From JAXMCK01 sp046349395 (lineage in GTDB: Bacteria > Pseudomonadota > Alphaproteobacteria > Geminicoccales > Geminicoccaceae): DNA of 64,000 nt. This document shows positions 56,415 through 64,000 of the stretch, in pieces. The stretch lies in assembly GCA_046349395.1 (NCBI GenBank), contig JAXMCK010000004.1, positions 186,001-250,000 of the forward strand, given 5' to 3'. Positions within the stretch are counted from its first letter, which is position 1. The number at the start of each line of letters is the position of its first letter. The position numbers and the translations under genes were made by a program. The notes below the pieces were generated by a model that was not told the origin of the DNA, searched no databases, and worked only from the letters and a program-made list of their open reading frames with translations.

Positions 56415-57466
56415 GCAGCCGACCCTTGGTAGACCCGCTCGAAGCGCCGCCCGAGGCCGGTCAGGATCTCGTAGCCGATGGTGCCGGCGGCGGCCGCGAG
56501 GCCGTCGATCCCGCCTTCGCCCAGCAGGTCGACCATGGTGCCGCGGCGCACCGCATCGTCGGGTACCCCCGTGACGTCCAGCGTGATCAGATCCATCGAC
56601 ACCCGGCCTGCCAGGGGTACCTCGTGGTCGCCAATGCGGGCCGTCGCCCTGAGCGCCGCTGCCCTCGGAAAGCCGTCGGCATAGCCGACCGGCACCGTCG
56701 CGATGCGCATGCCGGGAACCGTCGCGTGCGCGGCGCCGTAGCCGACGGTCCCGGCGGCGTCAATCGTACGGAGCTGGACGATGGGCGCTTCCAGCCGCAC
56801 CACGGGCCCCATCGGATTGGGGCGGTGCGGCGTCGGGTTGCCGCCATAGAGCGCATAGCCCGGCCGGCAGAGATCGAAATGATAGTCCGGTCCGAGCAAC
56901 ATGCCGGCCGAGGCGACGAAGCTCGCCGGCACGCCGCGCAGCCGCTCCCGCAACTCCCGGAATCGCACGAGCTGCACCGTGTTGAGGTCGTGCTCCGTCT
57001 CGTCGGCACAGGCGAGATGGCTCATCAGCCCGATAAGGTTCAGCCCGTCCAGTGCCGGCAGTTCCGCTACCGGCAGGCCCAGCCGGGTCAGGCCGGTGCA
57101 GACATGCGCCACCGCCGGCCGGCCGCCACCACCCTCACGCCAGGCGACCGCGTCCTCGGCCGTGTTGAGTACCGGAACGAGGCTCGCTTCGAGGAACGCC
57201 CGCGGATCGTCCAGCGCGCAACCGTCCAGTATCCATATCGCGGCGTCGGGCAGGACCCGGCGGAGGGCCACTCCCTCGTCGAGCCGGGCGACGAAGAAGG
57301 TCCGGCAGCCCTCGGCCCACAGCCGGCGCGCGACCGGCTCCGCACCCAGCGCATAGGCGTCGGCCTTGACCACGGCCCCCACCTCGGCCGGCGCCGCCAT
57401 GTCGCGGAGCAGGCGCCAGTTCGCGCCGATGGCGTCGAGGTCGATCGTCAGCCGGGCACGGGTCAA
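56411..57466 (-). CDS. alr: Alanine racemase
   Basis: 351 residues. PLP-binding Lys in VVKADAYALGAEP (near residue 34), the second catalytic base Tyr in GTVGYGAAH (near 245), and the substrate Arg-containing C-terminal barrel with MDLITLDVTG. Makes D-alanine for peptidoglycan. It overlaps dnaB upstream by four bases and mlaE downstream likewise. dnaB-alr adjacency is common in proteobacteria. Confidence 0.96.
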   Translation of the reverse strand: MTRARLTIDLDAIGANWRLLRDMAAPAEVGAVVKADAYALGAEPVARRLWAEGCRTFFVARLDEGVALRRVLPDAAIWILDGCALDDPRAFLEASLVPVLNTAEDAVAWREGGGGRPAVAHVCTGLTRLGLPVAELPALDGLNLIGLMSHLACADETEHDLNTVQLVRFRELRERLRGVPASFVASAGMLLGPDYHFDLCRPGYALYGGNPTPHRPNPMGPVVRLEAPIVQLRTIDAAGTVGYGAAHATVPGMRIATVPVGYADGFPRAAALRATARIGDHEVPLAGRVSMDLITLDVTGVPDDAVRRGTMVDLLGEGGIDGLAAAAGTIGYEILTGLGRRFERVYQGSAA

Positions 57467-58947
57467 GAGCGGCGGTCACCGTAATCGACGAACTCGGGAT
57501 TGCGGAACCGGCCGAAGGACGGGTCGAACTGGAGCTGCACGGTGCCGATCGGGCCGTTACGCTGCTTGGCGATGATCACGTCGGCCTTGTTCCGGCTCTC
57601 CTGGAAGCGCTGCACCCAGGCATTGTAGCGCTCCTGGAACCGCTCGACGTTCTCGTCGGCCCGCTGCTTCGGCTCCGCCCGCTCCTGGTAGTAGTCGTCG
57701 CGGTAGACGAACATAACGACGTCCGCGTCCTGCTCGATCGAGCCCGAATCGCGCAGGTCGGACAGCATCGGCCGCTTGTCCTCGCGGGTCTCGACCGCAC
57801 GGCTGAGCTGCGAAAGCGCCAGCACAGGCACCTGCAGCTCCTTGGCGATGGCCTTGAGTCCCTGGCTGATCTCCGAGATCTCGTGCACGCGGCTCTGCTC
57901 GCCCTGCTTGCCCACACCGCGCAGCAGCTGGAGATAGTCGACGACGATCAGCGACAGGCCGTGCTGCCGCTTGAGACGTCGCGCCCGGGTCCGCAGGGCG
58001 GCGATGGAGAGGGCCGGCGTGTCGTCGATGAACAGCGGCCGCTTCACGAGATCCTGGCTGGCGCGGACGATCTTGTGGAAGTCCTGGTCGTCGAAACGCC
58101 CGAGCCGCAGCTCCTCCGACGAGATGCCGGCCTCGGCGGAGAGGAGACGCGTCGCCAGCTGCTCGGCCGACATCTCAAGGCTGAATACGGCGACGACATA
58201 GTTCGGGTGCTTCAGGCCCTCGGCCTCGGGGCCGACCGCCTGCACCGCCGCGGCATTGGCCGCCATCGTCATGGCGAGTGCCGTCTTCCCCATCGAAGGT
58301 CGCCCCGCCAGGATCAGGAGATCGGAGGGGTGCAGGCCACCCAGTTTCTCGTCGAGGCCGTCGAGGCCCGAGGGCACGCCCGTGATCCGCGCCTTCTTGC
58401 GATGGGCGGCCTCGATGATGTCGATCGTTCGCCCGAGCACGGTGTTGAAGGGCTGAAAGCCGCCCTGCACCTCGCCCTGCTCCGCCAGCACGAACAGCTC
58501 GCGCTCGGCGATCTCGATCTGCTCGCGCCCGGCCTCCTCGGCCGCCACGTCGTAGGCGCGATTGACGACCTCCTCGCCCACCCGGATCAGCCCCCGCCGC
58601 ATGGCGAGGTCGTGCAGCACGCGGGCATAGTGCGTCGCGTCGATGATCGTCTCGGCCGCCTGCGCGAGCCGCGCCAGATAACGCGCCCCGTCCAAGTCCT
58701 TGAGGGCGGCGTCCTCCTCGAACAGGACCTTCAGCGTGAGGGGGTCGGCCAGCTGGCCGCGGCCGATGCGCTGGCCGCAGGCGTCGTAGATCCGGGCGTG
58801 CACGGGCTCGAAGAAGTGCCCCGCCTGCAGATACTCGCTGACCCGGCTGTAGACCTCGTTGTTGACCAGGATCGCCCCGATCAGCGCCTGCTCGGCCTCG
58901 ATATTGTGCGGCTGGATGCGGAACGCGACGGCAGGCTCGGCCAGCAA
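57463..58947 (-). CDS. dnaB: Replicative DNA helicase DnaB
   Basis: 494 residues, no intein. N-terminal domain (about 10-115) NIEAEQALIGAIL, linker, then RecA-like ATPase with Walker A AGRPSMGKTALAM (near 205), Walker B LIVVDYLQLL and the arginine-finger region RDSGSIEQDADVVMFVYR (quoted in part). Hexameric replicative helicase. First gene of a four-gene operon; 166 bases of spacer separate it from the divergent OmpA-like gene. Confidence 0.97.
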   Translation of the reverse strand: MLAEPAVAFRIQPHNIEAEQALIGAILVNNEVYSRVSEYLQAGHFFEPVHARIYDACGQRIGRGQLADPLTLKVLFEEDAALKDLDGARYLARLAQAAETIIDATHYARVLHDLAMRRGLIRVGEEVVNRAYDVAAEEAGREQIEIAERELFVLAEQGEVQGGFQPFNTVLGRTIDIIEAAHRKKARITGVPSGLDGLDEKLGGLHPSDLLILAGRPSMGKTALAMTMAANAAAVQAVGPEAEGLKHPNYVVAVFSLEMSAEQLATRLLSAEAGISSEELRLGRFDDQDFHKIVRASQDLVKRPLFIDDTPALSIAALRTRARRLKRQHGLSLIVVDYLQLLRGVGKQGEQSRVHEISEISQGLKAIAKELQVPVLALSQLSRAVETREDKRPMLSDLRDSGSIEQDADVVMFVYRDDYYQERAEPKQRADENVERFQERYNAWVQRFQESRNKADVIIAKQRNGPIGTVQLQFDPSFGRFRNPEFVDYGDRRS

Positions 58948-59113
58948 AAGGCAGCTCCGAAGGCGGGAGGAAGGCGGCGTCCCGGTCTTAGCACGGCCAC
59001 CCGGGCCGCCCTAGACGGGACGCCGATCGATGGGCCGCGATCCACGCAACCCACGGCTGCCGTCTGTGTTTCACCCTGTCTCGTAGGAGACCGGCTGCTG
59101 GGGGCGTGAAGAC

Positions 59114-59776
59114 ATGACGAAACGTCCGGTTCCAAAGCTCACGGCGATGTTCGCCGCCGCAGCGCTGATGGCGGCCTGTGCCGACACGACCTCGTCCGGC
59201 CCTGGCAGGGGTGCCGCAACCGGCTCCGCAGTGGGTGCCATCCTCGGCGGCGCCATCGGTGCTGCCGTCGCCGACAACGACCTCATCGGCCCGCTCATCG
59301 GTGCGGGGGTGGGTGCCGTTCTCGGCGGTGCCGTCGGCTACGGCCTCGACCGGCAACAGAAGGCGCTGGACGAGGCCCTGGAGCCCGAACAGGCGGCTCA
59401 GCAGGCGAGCGTCCAGCGCGTCGCCGACGACCAGATCCGGGTGGCACTCAGCGACGAGCTCGCCTTCGATCCCGGCAGTGCCGACATCCGCCCCGATGCG
59501 CTGCCCACCATCGAGCGCGTCGCCGACGCACTTGCGAAGCAGGACAGCTCGAAGGTCCGGATCGTCGGCCACGCCAGCGGCGCGCCCACACCGGACGCGA
59601 ACCGCCAGCTCGCCGAAGCCCGTGCGGCCAGCGTGCGCGACGCGCTGGCCGTCTACGGCGTCGACCGTGCCCGCATCAGCACCGAGGGCCAAGCCACGCC
59701 CGGCACGCCGGCGAACGGCACTCCAGGCACCGGCTCCGCCGATGCCGTCGAGATCCTGGTCAGCTCGATGGCCTAG
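59114..59776 (+). CDS. OmpA-family outer-membrane lipoprotein
   Basis: 220 residues. Lipoprotein signal with the lipobox LMAAC (Cys near residue 22), a Gly-zipper region (GSAVGAILGGAIGAAVAD and GAGVGAVLGGAVGYGL) at about 35-80, and a C-terminal OmpA-like domain (about 110-215) with FDPGSADIRPDALPTIERVADAL and the NRQLAEARAASVRDAL helix (quoted in part) that binds peptidoglycan. It resembles YiaD/Pal-type envelope proteins. It is divergent from dnaB and has a gene-free stretch downstream. Confidence 0.88.
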   Translation: MTKRPVPKLTAMFAAAALMAACADTTSSGPGRGAATGSAVGAILGGAIGAAVADNDLIGPLIGAGVGAVLGGAVGYGLDRQQKALDEALEPEQAAQQASVQRVADDQIRVALSDELAFDPGSADIRPDALPTIERVADALAKQDSSKVRIVGHASGAPTPDANRQLAEARAASVRDALAVYGVDRARISTEGQATPGTPANGTPGTGSADAVEILVSSMA

Positions 59777-60665
59777 CGGGCGGCCGCCGCGGCAGGAGCA
59801 CGAGGCAGGCCCGATGGGGATGTCCTGACCGTACCGGGGCGAGGCATCACTCCACGGGTCTCCTCTAACCCACCGAACCGCCTCGCTGGTCCAAGCCGGC
59901 CAGGTTCGTGGAGCACAACCGAACGCAGGCGCTGGCCGGGCGGCTCTGGGCACCGTCCGCCGGTCCTGCTGTTGCCGTCCGCCATGAGCCTTCGCGCCGC
60001 CCGCATCCGAAGCTCCCAGCACGAAGAGGATGCTGCCTGGAAATGATGAGCGACAGTCGGCCGAGCCGTGCAACCCCGAGGCCGAAACCAGGCGTGGGAC
60101 CGATCCACAATGCGGGGCCACCGCTCCCGGTGTCACTCGCCACGATCGGGCGGTCCTGTGCGGACGGGCGGCCGTCGAACCTACGACGAACCAACCTCCA
60201 ACCCATACGGAGCGCCGGTCCGGGATCTCGCGGTTTCGCTGCAGCTGAATGCGCATACCCATCCGCGGGCCAGTCTATCGACGCCTACGCGGACGTTCAT
60301 GATCCTACCGGCCGGGATGCCACCGGGATCGCGGCGACGGCCGGGATGGTGACCATGAGGCGGTGAACCTCACGGCCCGGCGCCACCGCCGACCTGCCGA
60401 CAGCGTGAAGCCGGACCACCGCTCGATTCAGAGGCCCGCACAGCGGCGATACCGATGACCCCTTAGCCGCTCGCCACTCCGGTGGAGGTCTACGCCCGCC
60501 TCGCGCCGTCATGACCCGTCGAACCAGCAGGCGGATCGGTTCTGTGCCCAATCGCCGAAGCGTCCTCGAGCGGCAGTAGCGGAACCTCGGTGTCCGACCA
60601 CTGGCACCGGCAGCCACCGCGGGATCGACCGAGCAGGGCGAAACTCGGACCTTCCGTGTGCCCGA
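59777..60665. other. Gene-free stretch left of the IS element
   Basis: Nearly 900 bases in which I see no gene on either strand: frames are short and lack family patterns, and stops occur often in all frames for such GC-rich DNA. It may be a decayed gene or a long untranslated region. The IS256 element splits this non-coding region, which continues to the right until 62272. Confidence 0.5.
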
Positions 60666-60673
60666 TCTCCGGA
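60666..60673. repeat. Target-site duplication, left copy (TCTCCGGA)
   Basis: The 8-base sequence TCTCCGGA lies directly outside the left end of the IS element and is repeated exactly at 62189-62196. IS256-family insertions make 8-9 base duplications. Confidence 0.85.
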
Positions 60674-60701
60674 GGTCACGTCCGTCAACGTGGTGGAAAT
60701 T
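60674..60701 (+). repeat. IS256 left terminal inverted repeat
   Basis: 28 bases starting GGTCACGTCC and ending GTGGTGGAAATT. It matches the reverse complement of 62161-62188 at 18 of 28 positions without gaps; the best block is GTGGTGGAA. Confidence 0.8.
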
Positions 60702-61253
60702 CTCTGATCGTTTGAGGTGGACATCGATCAGGCTGCTTTAGGTGGAAGTTGGAGCGGCTCGGCGTCGGCGGACGCGTAGTTGAGCTCGGCCATCGCCTCG
60801 AGCTGCATGTAGCGGTGCTGCAGCTGCCATTCGTCATGCTGCTCCATCAGGACGGCGCCGACGAGGCGGATGATTCCGGCCTCGTTCGGGAAGATGCCCA
60901 CGACGTCGGCCCGGCGCTTGACCTCCTTATTCAGCCGCTCGAGCGGGTTGGTACTGTGCAGCTTCGTCCGGTGCTGCGCCGGGAAGGACAGGTAGGCGAG
61001 AACGTCGTGCTCGCTTTCGTCCATCAGCGCGGCGAGCTTCGGCCAGCGGGGTCGGAGTTGGTCGGCGACTTGGCGCCAGGTGTGGCGAGCGGTGTCGGCG
61101 TCGGGCTGCATGAAGGCCTGGCGCAAGGCGGCGGCGACCATGGTGTGCTGGCCCTTCGGCACGTGGGCCAGGGCGTTGCGCATCCAGTGGACGCGACACC
61201 GTTGCCACGTCGCGCCGAGCACCCTGGCGATCGCTTGCTTGAGGCCTTCCCTC

Positions 61254-61302
61254 GGGCGCCATGAGCGCCCGCTGCTTCGCAGACGGAGCCGGCTTGCCGG
61301 CT
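61254..61302. repeat. Three adjacent hairpins inside the transposase gene
   Basis: GGGCGC/GCGCCC (61254-61259 and 61265-61270), CTGC/GCAG (61272-61275 and 61279-61282) and AGCCGGC/GCCGGCT (61287-61293 and 61296-61302) follow one another closely. They make up an in-frame insert of about 51 bases after the second DDE aspartate. Confidence 0.75.
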
Positions 61303-61672
61303 GGGCGTCGGAGACGACCAGCTTCACGCCTTTCAGCCCGCGGCGGACCAGGCTCTTCATGAAGCCGGACCAGAACGTCTCCGCTTCCGACGGGCCCACC
61401 TTGAGCCCGATGATCTCACGCCGGCCGTCGGTATTGACCGCGACGGCGATTATCGCCGCCACCGAGACGATCCGACCGCCCTCCCACTGCTTGAGGTAGG
61501 TGGCGTCCAGCCAGAGATAGGGCCATTCGCCTTCGAGGGGCCTCTCCAGGAAGGCGCCGACCCGCTCGTCGATGTCCTTGCAGAGCTTGGAGACCTGCGA
61601 CTTGGAGATGCCCGCGAGCCCCATCGCCTGCACCAAGTCGTCGACCCGGCGGGTGGACACGCCGCCGATCCC

Positions 61673-61695
61673 GTCGATCCGCGCCGCGGCTCGAC
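61673..61695. repeat. Palindromic insert 2 in the transposase gene
   Basis: GTCGA (61673-61677) and TCGAC (61691-61695) flank a GC-rich centre. The in-frame insertion adds about six residues relative to the IS256 family pattern EAYVQGVSTR. Confidence 0.5.
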
Positions 61696-61734
61696 CTTGG
61701 ATCACCGCGACCAAGGCTTTCTCGGTCATCTTCC

Positions 61735-61757
61735 GGTCAACAGCGGCGCTGTTGACC
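61735..61757. repeat. Palindromic insert 3 in the transposase gene (frame-breaking)
   Basis: GGTCAACAGC (61735-61744), three bases, GCTGTTGACC (61748-61757): a perfect 10-base-pair hairpin at the point where the transposase reading frame breaks and a TGA appears. Confidence 0.75.
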
Positions 61758-62160
61758 CAGGAAGGGCGGGAAATAGCTGCCTTGGCGCAGCTTCGGGACC
61801 CGCAGCGCCAACGTGCCGAGCCTGGTGTCGAGCGTGCGGTCACGGTAGCCGTTCCGGTAGTTGAGCCGCTCGGGCGAGCGCTCGTGCCGGCCGACACCGA
61901 TCAGGCCCTCGACGTCGGTCTCCATCAGCAGCTGCAGCACCGCCTCGGCGACCGCCCGCAGGAAATCGCCGTCGCCGGCCTTCTCCATCAGCTCGGCCAA
62001 CGCCAATCTCTCCGTGGCCATCGGGATCTCCCTCGGTTTCAGGTGAAGCCTCGCAACTCCACCCTTAGCCGATTGACCCGATGGCCACCTGCACCGCGCG
62101 GCGGCGGCGCGCCTCCGCCAGACTCGTGGCGGTCGCTGCGCCGCGCCGCCTCCCGTCGCC

Positions 62161-62188
62161 AAATTCCACCACCGCCGTGGACGCTAAC
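62161..62188 (-). repeat. IS256 right terminal inverted repeat
   Basis: 28 bases AAATTCCACCAC... to ...GCTAAC, the inverted counterpart of 60674-60701 (18 of 28 identical). Directly outside it begins the second TCTCCGGA. Confidence 0.8.
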
Positions 62189-62196
62189 TCTCCGGA
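62189..62196. repeat. Target-site duplication, right copy (TCTCCGGA)
   Basis: Exact repeat of 60666-60673, adjoining the right inverted repeat. Confidence 0.85.
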
Positions 62197-62272
62197 CAGC
62201 CCGACCACATCACCGTCCAGTCTTTGCTACACACGACACAGGCATTTCGGTCTCGGGGTTAGAACAAGCTGC

Positions 62273-63430
62273 TCAACCCGGCGGCACGGCACCCTGCCGC
62301 CCGAGCAATTCGTCGACGGCCGTGGGGTTGGCCTTCAGCGCCTGGAACTGGTCGAGGACGAAGCGGAGCGAAGCCTCACCGTAGACCTTGTCCGGCTGCT
62401 TGGGGTCGAGGGTCGATTCGGCGAGCTCGAGCGCCATCCTCAGCGCCAGATAATGCGGGGCGGCGATGTCGGCGGCGAGGCACAAGGCTGCCAGGCCGCG
62501 GCGGTCGGCGCCGTAGAGCAAGGAGCGCGTGCGGCGCAGGTCGAGGCCCGACATCCGGGCGAGGCCCGCCTCGACCTCGGCGACCCGGCCGTCGCGAAGC
62601 GCCGCCAGGAGTGTTTCGGCATCGCGCGGCGCATCCTCCAGGAGACGCTGGCGCTCGTCGTGGCCGCGCACGGCGAGACCGATCGTCACCCGGTCGCGTA
62701 CGGCGGCGGCGACGGTACGTGCCTGATCCGGCGTGGCCCGGCGCTGCGAGACGAGGCTCCAGGCGAGCCGCTCGCCGATCGCGTCCAGCATCCGCTCGAC
62801 CAGGGGATAGGGCAGCTCGGGGCGGCGCAGCAGCCGGTCCTGGATCGAAGGCGTGCCCCGATGGTCCTCGAACACCTGCACCAGGGCCGCCGCCCGGATC
62901 CGCGCCCCGTGGTTGCCCAGGAGGCGCAGCGTCACCGCCTCGTCGCCCTTGGCCAGCAGCACCTCGCTCAGCGCCTCGGAGATGTCCTGGCGGCCGGCCA
63001 CCGCCAGCGCATACTGTAGCGCATGCGTGCGCACGATCTCGGCCAGTTCCTCGTCGCCCAGGACCGGGCTGCGCGAGAGCACGGGCGCCGCTACCTCGAT
63101 CTCGTCGGTGGCGAGGCGCATCGCCACCACGGGTGGCAGCACGGCACAGTCGGCAACGGCCTCGGCGAGGCTCGTGCGCACCTCGCGGGCGACATCCGCC
63201 ACCAGCAGGTCCAGCACCGCCCGGGCGAGGTCGCGCTCGGCCCCGGCCACCAGCCGCTCGAAATCGTGCCCGAACTTGGCGGCGACGGCCGCCCGCTGCT
63301 CGGGCGAATTGTCCTGCCCCAGTGCGGCGACATCGGCCTGGCTCAGCCGGGCCGTGGCCGCAGCCCCGTGCCGCAGCATCGCCTCGCGGCGCCGCCCACC
63401 GGTCGAGATCTCCAGAAGGTCCGCCGACAC
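62273..63430 (-). CDS. DUF2336 domain protein
   Basis: 385 residues from the second of two in-frame GTG codons (the first is five codons upstream; the choice is uncertain). The DUF2336 pattern is recognised: SADVAALG region, ARAVLDLLVADVAREVRTSLAEAVA and LGDEELAEIVRTHALQYALAVAGR (quoted in part), all-helical HEAT-like repeats. Found almost only in alphaproteobacteria; function unknown. In some species such genes lie near signalling genes. It is divergent from mmcB. Confidence 0.85.
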   Translation of the reverse strand: MSADLLEISTGGRRREAMLRHGAAATARLSQADVAALGQDNSPEQRAAVAAKFGHDFERLVAGAERDLARAVLDLLVADVAREVRTSLAEAVADCAVLPPVVAMRLATDEIEVAAPVLSRSPVLGDEELAEIVRTHALQYALAVAGRQDISEALSEVLLAKGDEAVTLRLLGNHGARIRAAALVQVFEDHRGTPSIQDRLLRRPELPYPLVERMLDAIGERLAWSLVSQRRATPDQARTVAAAVRDRVTIGLAVRGHDERQRLLEDAPRDAETLLAALRDGRVAEVEAGLARMSGLDLRRTRSLLYGADRRGLAALCLAADIAAPHYLALRMALELAESTLDPKQPDKVYGEASLRFVLDQFQALKANPTAVDELLGRQGAVPPG

Positions 63431-63484
63431 GCCACCGCACCCCACAGGCTCGTGACAGCACCGAGACTAGCGAGGGATCCTTAA

Positions 63485-63940
63485 GTGGCGGTGAACGACC
63501 TGGAGCGGCCGACGGCGGCCGACATCGCCCGCGGCGTCGCCCGCCTGCTGCTCGATCTGGAGATCGCCTGCCTGCCGGAGTTCACGCTGCGGACCGGCCG
63601 TCGCGTCGACCTGATGGGCCTGCACCGCGACGGCCGCCTGTGGGCGATCGAGATCAAGAGCAGCCGCGAGGACTTCCTCACCGATCGCAAGTGGCGGGAC
63701 TATCTGGGTTTTGCCGACCGGTTCCTGTTCGCCGTCGCCCCGGGCTTTCCGCTGGATCTGCTGCCGGCCGAGGAGGGTCTGATCCTGGCCGACCGGCACG
63801 AGGCGCACCTCGCCCGCCCCGCCCAGGAGCGGCCGCTGGCCCCGGCACGGCGCAAGGCGCTTACCTTGCGCTTCGCCCGCACCGCCGCGATGCGGCTGCA
63901 GGGTCTGGCCGACCCGATCGCCGAGGAGGGCAGCTGGTAG
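63485..63940 (+). CDS. mmcB: MmcB-family DNA repair protein
   Basis: 151 residues from GTG. PD-(D/E)xK nuclease fold: RRVDLMGLHRDGRLWAIEIKSSREDFLTDRKW (quoted in part), with the Asp and the EIK catalytic pattern, then YLGFADRFLFAVAPGFPLDLLP. MmcB of Caulobacter is LexA-controlled and contributes to mitomycin C resistance. I saw no GTTC-N7-GTTC box in the 54-base upstream spacer. A perfect 10-base hairpin follows the stop. Confidence 0.9.
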   Translation: MAVNDLERPTAADIARGVARLLLDLEIACLPEFTLRTGRRVDLMGLHRDGRLWAIEIKSSREDFLTDRKWRDYLGFADRFLFAVAPGFPLDLLPAEEGLILADRHEAHLARPAQERPLAPARRKALTLRFARTAAMRLQGLADPIAEEGSW

Positions 63941-63949
63941 GTTCCGCTC

Positions 63950-63973
63950 GGGGCCGGTGCCGACACCGGCCCC
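63950..63973 (+). terminator. Hairpin after mmcB
   Basis: GGGGCCGGTG (63950-63959), four-base loop, CACCGGCCCC (63964-63973): a perfect 10-base-pair stem nine bases past the mmcB stop. No T-run. Likely the mmcB terminator. Confidence 0.65.
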
Positions 63974-64000
63974 TGCGGAGAAACGGAATCCCGAGGCGCC

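Larger units (their letters stand above)
60728..62021 (-). pseudogene. IS256 transposase, frameshifted, with hairpin inserts
   Basis: The gene starts at the ATG of MATERLALAELMEKAG and reads normally to KLRQGSYFPPFL, then runs into a hairpin insert (61735-61757) with a stop. The second part, in another frame, holds the whole DDE core: LWLDATYLK (Asp), VKLVVSDA (Asp), LERLNKEVKRR (Glu) and the C-terminal IRLVGAVLMEQHDEW. Two more inserts are in frame: GRAAARIDGIG where the family has EAYVQ, and 17 residues (QPASRLRLRSSGRSWRPR) right after the second catalytic Asp, where the family reads SDAHEGL. Probably inactive. Confidence 0.85.
60674..62188 (-). mobile_element. IS256-family insertion sequence, 1515 bp
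   Basis: The element is delimited by 28-base imperfect inverted repeats and by an exact 8-base direct repeat (TCTCCGGA) on both sides, so both ends are preserved and the insertion is recognisable as a simple transposition. It encodes one minus-strand transposase, whose frame is broken. Three palindromic inserts lie within the transposase. It lies in non-coding DNA between the OmpA-like and DUF2336 genes and so probably had little effect. Confidence 0.9.

Noticed and set aside
61735..61757. Programmed translational frameshift in the IS256 transposase
   Set aside because: IS256-family transposases are normally single frames without programmed frameshift, and the break is at an insert, so a disrupted gene is more likely.
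63431..63484. Possible LexA (SOS) box before mmcB
   Set aside because: No GTTC-N7-GTTC or GAAC-N7-GTTC pattern seen here, nor in the uvrA and ssb upstream spacers.

Overview
The window is a chromosomal segment from a high-GC (about two thirds G+C by eye) alphaproteobacterium, probably a Rhodospirillales-type lineage (genus not assignable by eye). The main reasons are a 95-residue NDUFS4-type complex I accessory subunit (known only from alphaproteobacteria and mitochondria), an MmcB-type DNA repair protein, a DUF2336 protein, and gene orders typical of the class (dnaB-alr-mlaE-mlaF; radA-cvpA-purF-SDR). No phage, CRISPR or conjugative genes were seen. One IS256-family element is present, with both ends and a target duplication.

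Layout. 1-2.1 kb: end of inositol catabolism genes (iolC tail, iolB) and a Uma2-type nuclease. 2.1-5.7 kb (minus): cysteine hydrolase, alpha/beta hydrolase, rarA, RluA-type pseudouridine synthase. 5.8-8.6 kb: DEAD-box helicase, stand-alone Lrp ligand domain, Nudix hydrolase, NDUFS4, tRNA-Arg. 9-12.5 kb: three tandem AraC-type regulators, the first preceded by a CtrA-type box. 12.5-17.3 kb: small proteins, two tandem secreted seven-repeat propeller proteins, an ArsR/SRPBCC pair. 17.4-25.5 kb: a tightly packed minus-strand set of six genes (solute-binding protein, SCO1, hybrid histidine kinase, receiver-cyclase, two PSD/PsiD-like decarboxylases, the last one frameshifted). 25.9-31.6 kb: hypothetical and XRE genes, a 2OG oxygenase, a secreted metallopeptidase with a secreted neighbour, an RraA-like protein. 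31.6-41.9 kb: EamA transporter, ssb, an RTX-repeat protein, a membrane cyclase, an epimerase, a solute-binding protein, uvrA. 42-48.3 kb: secreted protein, lipase-like hydrolase, MscS, YetF-like protein, a leaderless hypothetical gene, divergent mntH/mntR. 48.3-52.5 kb: radA-cvpA-purF-SDR operon. 52.6-54.8 kb: two paralogous four-helix membrane proteins of no known family and a small protein. 54.9-58.9 kb: dnaB-alr-mlaE-mlaF operon. 59.1-64 kb: OmpA-like lipoprotein, a gene-free stretch, the IS256 element, DUF2336 and mmcB.

The most unusual parts are: the six-gene signalling/decarboxylase cluster at 17.4-25.5 kb; the triple AraC array; the orphan membrane-protein pair at 52.6-54.5 kb; and the IS256 transposase, which carries three hairpin-forming inserts relative to the family pattern. 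Most housekeeping calls are secure. The functions offered for the unusual parts are inference.
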